From Patescibacteria group bacterium AH-259-L05 (GTDB lineage: Bacteria > Patescibacteriota > Patescibacteriia > UBA2591 > UBA6264), in NCBI GenBank assembly GCA_027717985.1, contig JALLOO010000008.1, positions 1 to 33,066 on the forward strand: a stretch of DNA of 33,066 bases. Reading direction: 5' to 3'. Under the pieces are notes generated by a model. The model ran no database searches. It had not been told where the DNA came from and saw only the letters and a list, made by a program, of their open reading frames with translations. Position numbers and translations under genes: made by a program. Below, one piece after another: positions 26,511-33,066 of the stretch; positions within the stretch are counted from its first letter, which is position 1, and each line of letters opens with the position of its first letter.

Positions 26511-27332
26511 ATGAAATTACCTCACAAGCAAAAACAAGGACGCGAATTACTCAAGTGCATCCGAAAACAAATACAACAGAAGAAGTATGCGACTGTTTCT
26601 TTTTCGCTCTCAAAAAAAGAGCTTACTTCTGTTGCTGAACATTTTCTTGAGTTTTTACGGTTACCAACTGAGCTCAAAGAGCAATTTTATTTTCTCATAG
26701 ATCCAAAACATAGGGGCTCTAACGTTGGGTATGTGAGAAAACAAAAAGAGTATGGCGGTGATGATAAGGAACTATTCCATTATAATGAATGGGCAGAGGA
26801 CGCATTTAAAGAATTACTTACTTCAGGCACTCCTCCTGTTACTAATTTTTTTGATTCAGCTCGAAACGTCTATAAAGCAGCAAAAGCAACAATCAAGAGA
26901 GTAATACAAGCGTTTGAAATTGAATTTCCTGGCATGTATAAAAAGTTTTTTCCTGATAAAGGATATCCTCATTTGTATTTACGATTTTTGAAATATAATG
27001 TTATAGAAAGGGGTACTGTTTTAGCTCGGGGCCATTATGATATAAGTGGATGTACCCTGACCATTACTGAAAGTGGTCCAGGGCTGCGCATGGGGACAGA
27101 TAATTCAGATCTCAAGCCAGTTGAGTGCAAAGAGGGCGATGTTTTATTTACCACAGGATTAAATTTCAAAAAAATTACCTCGGCCGAATTTCCTCTCACC
27201 TGGCATGATGTCATTAAAACAGGCAGAAATTATAGTAAAGATGTAGCTCGATGGTCTATTGTGTTTTTTGCTGACCCTATTGGCATGGAAGCTCCGACGC
27301 TTGCACAAACCCATACCCTGAAAAAACCTTAA
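26511..27332 (+). CDS. 2OG-Fe(II) oxygenase, isopenicillin N synthase-like
   Basis: HYDISGCTLTITESGPGLRM (HxD) ... WHDVI...RWSIVFFADP. Confidence 0.75.
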   Translation: MKLPHKQKQGRELLKCIRKQIQQKKYATVSFSLSKKELTSVAEHFLEFLRLPTELKEQFYFLIDPKHRGSNVGYVRKQKEYGGDDKELFHYNEWAEDAFKELLTSGTPPVTNFFDSARNVYKAAKATIKRVIQAFEIEFPGMYKKFFPDKGYPHLYLRFLKYNVIERGTVLARGHYDISGCTLTITESGPGLRMGTDNSDLKPVECKEGDVLFTTGLNFKKITSAEFPLTWHDVIKTGRNYSKDVARWSIVFFADPIGMEAPTLAQTHTLKKP

Positions 27333-27345
27333 TAGAAAGTTACGG

Positions 27346-27388
27346 GAATAAAAAAGAACCCCATATAGTGCTATTGGGGTCTTTTTGT
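27346..27388. terminator. Bidirectional terminator AAAAAGAACCCC...TGGGGTCTTTTT between convergent genes
   Basis: Stem with A/T tracts on both sides. Confidence 0.75.
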
Positions 27389-27697
27389 TTAGTCTCCATT
27401 TATGCCGCAATCGGAATGATCGTCGTCTTCTTCCAACGGCTTCTTCTGCATCTCTACCCATCCTACCTGTCTTTTTTGGTGATTTTTAGCAAATTTTCTA
27501 ACTTCATCTAATCCTCTATACTCACTATGGCCGCTGTTGAGTTTTAGCTCTGCTACATCAGAGTCAGGGCGTAATATAAATGGAACACCAGTACGCGTTA
27601 ATACTTTAAAAGCTTCCAAGACATCTTCTTCTCTGGCATCTTTAATACCGGGTTCAAAGGGTTGAGGGAAAAAAAGTGTGGGTATTTTAAAGTACAT
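27389..27697 (-). CDS. Hypothetical protein
   Basis: ATG at 27697 has SD GGAGG; promoter TTGACA-N16-TATAAT at 27736-27763. Confidence 0.6.
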   Translation of the reverse strand: MYFKIPTLFFPQPFEPGIKDAREEDVLEAFKVLTRTGVPFILRPDSDVAELKLNSGHSEYRGLDEVRKFAKNHQKRQVGWVEMQKKPLEEDDDHSDCGINGD

Positions 27698-27783
27698 ATT
27701 TTCCTCCTTTTGTTTTCTTGAGAACAACACATACCATTATACCAATCCATAAAAAGTTGTCAACACTTTTACCTTACACACTT

Positions 27784-28218
27784 TTAAATCCTTATTTCTC
27801 TATCTATTGGAATATCAAGATCATCGCTTATAGAGCTCAGCATAGCTATTACTACTAATAAATCTTCAAACGTTAATTTGTTTATATTTTTGAGTGCTGG
27901 CCTTATTATAACCTCACCTTTTTCAGTATCCTCGGGCACACCAATGCAGGCAATTAGCATTTTCTTTTTGGTAATACATATAGAATCACTATATGTTTTA
28001 TTAGGCGGCGATATTACAAACTCGCAAGAGTAGCCGTCAGGAAGCTCGTCAAATAATCTTTTAGCCTTATTTTTTCCTAAACAGACCAGCAGTGACGCTT
28101 GATTAAGTTCTTTCTCATACCATAATTCTTCTAGTTCTTCTGGTTGGAGTTTGGGGTGTTTTTCTAATCGCTTTTTGGGCTGTTTTTCTGGAAGTTCTTC
28201 TGGTTGCTCTATTGTCAT
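27784..28218 (-). CDS. Hypothetical protein
   Basis: SD AAGGAGA; promoter TTGACG-N16-TATACT upstream. Confidence 0.6.
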   Translation of the reverse strand: MTIEQPEELPEKQPKKRLEKHPKLQPEELEELWYEKELNQASLLVCLGKNKAKRLFDELPDGYSCEFVISPPNKTYSDSICITKKKMLIACIGVPEDTEKGEVIIRPALKNINKLTFEDLLVVIAMLSSISDDLDIPIDREIRI

Positions 28219-28293
28219 GTTTCTATTCTCCTTTTTAAGGGTTGTAATGAGCTGTATTTAGTATATACCATATAAAAAAGTCGTCAATTACTA

Positions 28294-28322
28294 TTGACAG
28301 ATACGTTAAAATATGATATCAT
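28294..28322 (+). promoter_or_regulatory. Promoter TTGACA-N17-TATCAT for micro-ORF transcript
   Basis: Direct reading. Confidence 0.7.
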
Positions 28323-28431
28323 AGTAATGTAATCCCTATTCGTTATGAACAGGTGCACTGAAAAGTGAACAGGGTTAGATGATTGCCCTAAAACAATCAT
28401 CATAGTTCGTTATTCACGAAAGGAGGCCGTT

Positions 28432-28527
28432 ATGGCTGATAAAAGAATAATTATCAATGGTCCGGGAAAGTGGATACTAATCCCTTTTCACGGTGACGCA
28501 TCCTCCCAATACCGCTGGGTAATTTAG
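28432..28527 (+). CDS. 31-aa micro-ORF MADKRIIINGPGKWILIPFHGDASSQYRWVI with structured 5' leader
   Basis: Hand translation; SD AAAGGAGG; terminator ACCGCTGG...CCAGCGGTTTTTTTT (28511-28540) overlaps the stop codon. Confidence 0.6.
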   Translation: MADKRIIINGPGKWILIPFHGDASSQYRWVI

Positions 28528-28613
28528 GCCAGCGGTTTTTTTTATAAAAAAAATACTCCGCTGTGCCGATAACAGTTTCAAGTTTTTCTTTGGCGGCAAA
28601 TTCAAAAAAATTA
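28528..28613. repeat. Family D repeat, copy D1
   Basis: AGCGGTTTTTTTTATAAAAAAAATACTCCGCTGTG...TTTCAAGTTTTTCTTTGGCGGCAAATTC, shared with 30531-30676. Confidence 0.7.
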
Positions 28614-28689
28614 AAAACATTCTGAAATGTAAAAGGCTTTCTAGATTCACTCCAGAGAGCCTTTGAGCTTATGCCCTCCTCTTCTCTTT

Positions 28690-29700
28690 TTAGTCTTTTT
28701 TCTTATGTGTTGTGCATTCCTCGCATAAGACACCGTTATAAAAACCTTGCTCATTGGTATTGCTCTCGTTTTGATAACGTTCTTTTCCAAAACAACGGGT
28801 TGCAAGATAGTAGCGTATGCAGCATGTCCGGTAGCCAAAAAGAAGACCGAACAGGAGGTCCACTTCTGGCTTTACCTTACCTTTATAAAACAGTTCTCTT
28901 TCGTCAGTAATTTTTGGATATTCACAAAGATATGCAAGTGCTTGTGCTATTACCATGGAATCTATTTTTTTAAAAAGACGTTCAGCTTGTTTCTGTACGA
29001 AAGGAAATTCAGAGAAATCACGAAGCCAATCTACTATCGGAAGTGAAGAAAGCGGCACGGGTTGAGAGATGTTCAATGCATTCAATTCTTCAACCAACTT
29101 TCTATCAGGCGTTACCACTACCCTTCCAAATAAATCTGATTCTGATATCACCACAAGACCGTGTGTTTTGGCAAACCGCCGTGCTTCTTCTGATACATAA
29201 ACCTCGCATCCGGGTTTATTTCCTTTTATCACCTCTTCAATAAGCCATTGTTCGTCTGCAAGCATTTTCTTGACTTTACCGATGGGAAAACTTTTTGCTG
29301 CCAGCCATTCTATCAATAGTTGAAGCTTGGGAAATTCGCAAAGTTCTGTATCGCTGATACGCGTGCCATAGATGCAGAGATTGGTTTTCACGTTTATACC
29401 ATAAAAAAATTTGTATGTATCCTGAAAAACCTCTCCTTTTTTCCGAGCTTTTTCTCGAGCTTTCCATCGATCAAATAATAGTAAACACAGCTGGAAGAAA
29501 TGAGCATCATGAATCAGCTTTGTAAGTTTTTGTTTTTCTTTTACAGATAATAGCAAAGACCGATCTCGATTTAATATGATTTTCCTGTTTATCAAATCAA
29601 TATCAACACGGCGAGAAACGCCCGTAATATCGTAGGACATGAAATAAACTGCTTTTAATTTTCCTGCTTTCCCCAACTCTCTCGGTTCATCTTCAGCCAT
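28690..29700 (-). CDS. Hypothetical protein with Cys-rich C-terminus, possibly DUF483-like
   Basis: LLFGYRTCCIRYYLATRCFGKERY...VLCEECTTHKK; SD AAGGAGG. Confidence 0.55.
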   Translation of the reverse strand: MAEDEPRELGKAGKLKAVYFMSYDITGVSRRVDIDLINRKIILNRDRSLLLSVKEKQKLTKLIHDAHFFQLCLLLFDRWKAREKARKKGEVFQDTYKFFYGINVKTNLCIYGTRISDTELCEFPKLQLLIEWLAAKSFPIGKVKKMLADEQWLIEEVIKGNKPGCEVYVSEEARRFAKTHGLVVISESDLFGRVVVTPDRKLVEELNALNISQPVPLSSLPIVDWLRDFSEFPFVQKQAERLFKKIDSMVIAQALAYLCEYPKITDERELFYKGKVKPEVDLLFGLLFGYRTCCIRYYLATRCFGKERYQNESNTNEQGFYNGVLCEECTTHKKKD

Positions 29701-29781
29701 GTCTTCCTCCTTTATTGTGAACGAACTAAAATTTGTATTTTTAGATTAACACATCCAAAGAAAAATAGCAAGTTCTCACGT

Positions 29782-29909
29782 AGTGTCATCCCGAGGACGA
29801 AGTCTGAGGGATCCCTCACTTTGTTCGGGATGACTGCTTTGCAGTCAGTTATGTGCCGACTTCGTCGGCCGTAGGCGACTATGTCGTCCGAAGGCCGAAG
29901 GCACATGTC
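29782..29909. repeat. Cluster of three palindromes: GTCATCCCGA/TCGGGATGAC, TGACTGC/GCAGTCA, ATGTGCC/GGCACAT
   Basis: Direct reading. Confidence 0.75.
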
Positions 29910-30024
29910 CTAAATTTTAAAAAAGAAGAACCTTTCAGAACTTCCTTACAATGATAAAAGCTCGGATTTGTGGTCCGAGCCTTTGTAGTAGTAATCCAAT
30001 GGAAAACGGACCACTTTTGCTTGC

Positions 30025-30429
30025 TTAAAAATTTCTCAATAACTCGCGTTCTGGGATAATATCTGATCGTGGCGTTGGTACAGCTAGTTTCTTTTGCCAT
30101 TTTTCCTTAATCTCTTCTGAGGGCAAGGTAATATCTATTTCGGGAGAGTCAGTGGAATAACGTCCAAAATAGTTTGTTTTTTGTGTAATTGAAACTATTT
30201 GGTATTGAGCCTGAGGGTTTACGATCAATCTGATCTTTTCAACATTAGTCTCTATTTTTCCCTTGTTAGTGCCAAGGGTAAGATATTAATCGCCCGAGAG
30301 TTTTTCAATAATTCTGGCAAACCTTATAGTTGCGTTTTTAATAGGCTTTTCAGACATAGTAAATGACATCAAAAGCACTATTGCCCCAACTATTCCAAGT
30401 ACTACTAAAATTGAAGTCACTATATCCAT
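30025..30429 (-). pseudogene. Possible nonsense-interrupted membrane-protein ORF (47 aa + in-frame TAA at 30286-30288 + 86 codons open)
   Basis: Both segments in the same frame; SD AAGGAGG and promoter TTGACT-N17-TATACT upstream of ATG 30429. Confidence 0.5.
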
Positions 30430-30530
30430 AACTTTTCCTCCTTTTTGTTTTTGTCAAAGGACTTTCATTCCTTGACTAAGATAGTATAGCAACCTTCATA
30501 GAAAAAGTCAATAGCTGTGTTGGGGATAAG

Positions 30531-30676
30531 GTAGCGGCTTTTTTTATAAAAAAAGCTCCGCCGCGATCTTTGACAATTTCAAGTTTTTCTAATGAGTTAA
30601 TTATAGCTCATTACAGTAAATTTTTCAAGAAAAAAGGGCTTGAAAAAATTTATTGTTTTGGCGGCAAGTTCTTTAT
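30531..30676. repeat. Family D repeat, copy D2, carrying an internal insertion with two hairpins
   Basis: Flanks match D1; internal TAATGAG...CTCATTA and AAATTTTTCAAG...CTTGAAAAAATTT. Confidence 0.65.
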
Positions 30677-30773
30677 TCTTAAATTTTGAAAAAGAAAAGA
30701 GCCTCGCACGGTTTGCCCGCATGAGGCTCGAACTACTTTCACCTTTGACGTGGTGTCGGTTACCGATGGTCAG

Positions 30774-31679
30774 TCAGCGAGTGACCGAGACTTCTCGTGT
30801 CGACTCCTCACCGTTAACCCGAGTACTCACAATCACCTTGCCATCCTTGGAAACCTTCGGAGCGTCGACGGAAAAACTCCGCTCAGAGCTGTATGCATGA
30901 TCCTCAAAGACCTGCTCGGGTTCTTCGAGGCCGTTCTTCCAAGCGAACACTTTGCAACTTATCTGGGCCCCCCTGATATTGCAGTAGTCGATTTGTTCGA
31001 CAACCAGCCATGCCACGACTTCACCGTTCGTCGGTGAATCGCTGAACCGCGCGTTGACCGTAGTCGTAACAAACTGGCCGTTCAGGTAGACCTTCTGGCC
31101 ACCGCCGATACTGGATGGCACGAATTCAAGTCCGCTCCCCGTAAGACCTTCCGGAGTCTCGCCGAGCATCTGCTCGATCTTGACCGCGGTCTCCTGAATT
31201 TTTTCACACTTCCACCTAATAACTTTCTCGCTGTAAATGGGGGGATAGTAGTGGGTCGCCCTTTCGATCGAAGTGACTCTTTTCTTCCAATCTGAAAGAA
31301 AGATGTCATTTTTGGCCGCTTCCAGAAGGTGCTTCATCCTAGGTTCAAGGTTTGCCTGCTCCCAGCTGATCCCGTCGGGGAATCTGTCGCCAAATATGCC
31401 ATTACTATATTGTCCGATTCCATCGATGTATTTCTCTGTCTCTTCCTCAAGAAAAGTCAAGACCACCGCGAGGAGCTCCCTCTGTTCGTCTTTAGGGAGT
31501 TCTCTAAAAGTTCCCCCTTCTCCGAACAGGTTTTCTTTTGTGAATGCTCTGAGTCGTTGTGCCTTCTTCTCCTCCAGAAGTGCCTCGGCCATGGCGAGAG
31601 CCTCCTCCTTCTCGGAATTCTCATCAGCCTGCTGGTTGACGAAGGGGAGAAGACGTTCTGTTACTGTGTTCTGTGTCAT
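30774..31679 (-). CDS. Hypothetical protein, GC-rich relative to surroundings
   Basis: 301-aa ORF with SD AAAGGAG and promoter TTGACA-N17-TATACT upstream. Confidence 0.65.
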   Translation of the reverse strand: MTQNTVTERLLPFVNQQADENSEKEEALAMAEALLEEKKAQRLRAFTKENLFGEGGTFRELPKDEQRELLAVVLTFLEEETEKYIDGIGQYSNGIFGDRFPDGISWEQANLEPRMKHLLEAAKNDIFLSDWKKRVTSIERATHYYPPIYSEKVIRWKCEKIQETAVKIEQMLGETPEGLTGSGLEFVPSSIGGGQKVYLNGQFVTTTVNARFSDSPTNGEVVAWLVVEQIDYCNIRGAQISCKVFAWKNGLEEPEQVFEDHAYSSERSFSVDAPKVSKDGKVIVSTRVNGEESTREVSVTR

Positions 31680-31928
31680 CCTTTTTCTCCTTTCTTTTAT
31701 GAAATGTATTGTTTATGAGCCATTGTGACTCACCTTAGAACTACATTAAGTATAGCATAATTTTAGTTATATGTCAAGACACATCAAAAAACAGAAATTT
31801 CGAAGAAATTTCTGCCTCAATAAATATGAAAAATTTTCTTTTACAAAATGTGGTTTTTTCGAGCCGACCCCAGTAGTAGAGCAAAGCTCACTACGGGGCA
31901 GGTATTTTTATCAGTTCTTTAGCAGTTT

Positions 31929-32189
31929 TTATCTATGAGATAAGGCAGGTTCTTTGATTGAGATTTTGCCGCCCCCTTCAACAAGAGTTTTCGTTTTAGA
32001 AAGAAACTTTGTTGCCTCTAAGATTTCAATTAAGACAGGAACATTATCTTTTGTAAAATGAATAACAATATTACCAATTTCTTTAGCGAAATCAATTGGT
32101 TTATCGGTGATTTCCCACATGAGAACATCAGCCTCTGGCTCGTATGAAATTTTTATTTTATTTTTCTTTTTCATATTTATTTTCTGCAT
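31929..32189 (-). CDS. DUF2283 family protein
   Basis: KISYEPEADVLMWEITDKPIDFAKEIGNIVIHF...PVLIEILEATKFL. Confidence 0.8.
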   Translation of the reverse strand: MQKINMKKKNKIKISYEPEADVLMWEITDKPIDFAKEIGNIVIHFTKDNVPVLIEILEATKFLSKTKTLVEGGGKISIKEPALSHR

Positions 32190-32239
32190 GTTTGCTAAAT
32201 TTTATCATACAAACACATTATGTTTAGTTAGGCTGATCG

Positions 32240-32284
32240 GTGGTGCACTATTTTCAGTATACTGCACCACTGAGAAAAAGTCAA
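32240..32284 (-). promoter_or_regulatory. Promoter TTGACT-N17-TATACT flanked by inverted repeat GTGGTGCA/TGCACCAC
   Basis: IR arms 32240-32247 and 32263-32270 around the -10. Confidence 0.6.
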
Positions 32285-32303
32285 TGATTTTGTGGGTCAA
32301 CTA

Positions 32304-33065
32304 CTATTCTACAGTGCTTATTATATCAAATTCATCAGCAATAGCGCCGTTAATATCTTTAAAATAGCAATAAGCTTTATTGGTAACACCGCCATGATTA
32401 AAAATGCAAAACAGCGCGCCATAGTCAGCGTCTTGGTCAGCAGTATAAATGGCCGCCCACCATGGTTTTCGCGCTAATACATCATTTTGTTTGCGTATAC
32501 TTTTGCCGCCCAGCCCTGAAACAAACGCAAATGTCCTGCCTTTTTGAATAATTAAAGTATTATCAGTTGAAGCAATACTTTGAGTTTTGAAATTATCCAT
32601 TAGATGAGTTCTTGAATATGAGTGCTCATGTCCAGTTGCAATAAGAGCACCGCCTTTTCTGCACTCTTCATACGGCTCCCATCCTACTTCATCTTTTTTA
32701 TCCCCAACCTGCATTAAGCGCTGATTTTTGTGCCATGAACAAATTCGCCATGCAGCGTCAGTTGAAGCAAGTTGTTCTTTAATATAGTTTGTATGATCAG
32801 TTCCAAGCGTACCAACGCCTGAAAGTATAAAAAATATACTCTTGTATGTACAAGCTGAATTAACACCTAGATCTCCGTAACATTCTGTTTTATCAATTTT
32901 GTTCAGTCGAGCAGAAAGCTTTTGTTTATATTCTAACCACTTATCAACATCATGATTACCGACTGATGCAAAATATGGAAAATCATGACCCAACACATTG
33001 GTAATTTGTTCATCCCATAAATCAGGACTGTCTTCATAGTCAAAATCGCCCTGATGTAAGACCAT
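32304..33065 (-). CDS. Calcineurin-like metallophosphoesterase (5' end truncated by window edge)
   Basis: HQGDFDY, GNHD, SWHKN, TGHEHSYSR. Confidence 0.88.
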   Translation of the reverse strand: MVLHQGDFDYEDSPDLWDEQITNVLGHDFPYFASVGNHDVDKWLEYKQKLSARLNKIDKTECYGDLGVNSACTYKSIFFILSGVGTLGTDHTNYIKEQLASTDAAWRICSWHKNQRLMQVGDKKDEVGWEPYEECRKGGALIATGHEHSYSRTHLMDNFKTQSIASTDNTLIIQKGRTFAFVSGLGGKSIRKQNDVLARKPWWAAIYTADQDADYGALFCIFNHGGVTNKAYCYFKDINGAIADEFDIISTVE

Positions 33066-33066
33066 G

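Noticed and set aside
31273-31728. 151-aa and 129-aa plus-strand ORFs antisense to the GC-rich gene
   Set aside because: Long antisense ORFs are expected in GC-rich DNA; Ser/Phe/Arg-rich sequence, no credible start context.
1-33066. CRISPR array
   Set aside because: Repeats are dispersed, in both orientations and palindromic; no regular repeat-spacer spacing and no Cas genes.
1-33066. Recoded TGA (Gracilibacteria/SR1-type code)
   Set aside because: Several well-supported genes end at TGA (e.g. dtd, htpX) without need for readthrough.

Overview
AT-rich bacterial chromosome segment. Gene content and style (short intergenic regions, small membrane and Cys-rich proteins, near-consensus sigma70-type promoters, many dispersed palindromes) suggest a CPR/Patescibacteria-type genome, but that is inference. 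TGA is used as a stop, so the code looks standard. Core genes include a three-gene split glutamate synthase module, CcdA/TlpA-like/DUF3179, DgkA, a cyclophilin lipoprotein, LemA-HtpX, class IV aminotransferase, endonuclease III, N-formylglutamate amidohydrolase, UPF0182, a DUF255/YyaL thioredoxin-domain protein, a 2OG-Fe(II) oxygenase, Dtd, a glutaredoxin and a Phd/RelE toxin-antitoxin pair. There is one mobile-type module: an intact TnpB in an apparent operon with a LexA/UmuD-like S24 repressor that has its own palindromic operator. Main observations beyond annotation: (1) a dispersed ~72-bp two-hairpin repeat (family A, 9 copies) with compensatory changes in its stems. One copy is inserted in frame inside ccdA, one lies inside the loop of a second palindromic repeat (family B), and others supply stop or start codons of neighbouring genes. 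(2) Two micro-ORF cassettes missed by the ORF track that share a promoter, palindromic operator and 5'UTR but encode unrelated short hydrophobic peptides. (3) A third micro-ORF unit with a structured leader. (4) A TTATCC[A/C]CA box 9-10 bp upstream of the -35 of three unrelated promoters. (5) A possible TnpB guide reading antisense into the dtd 3' end. All comparisons were done by eye; no searches or folding were run.
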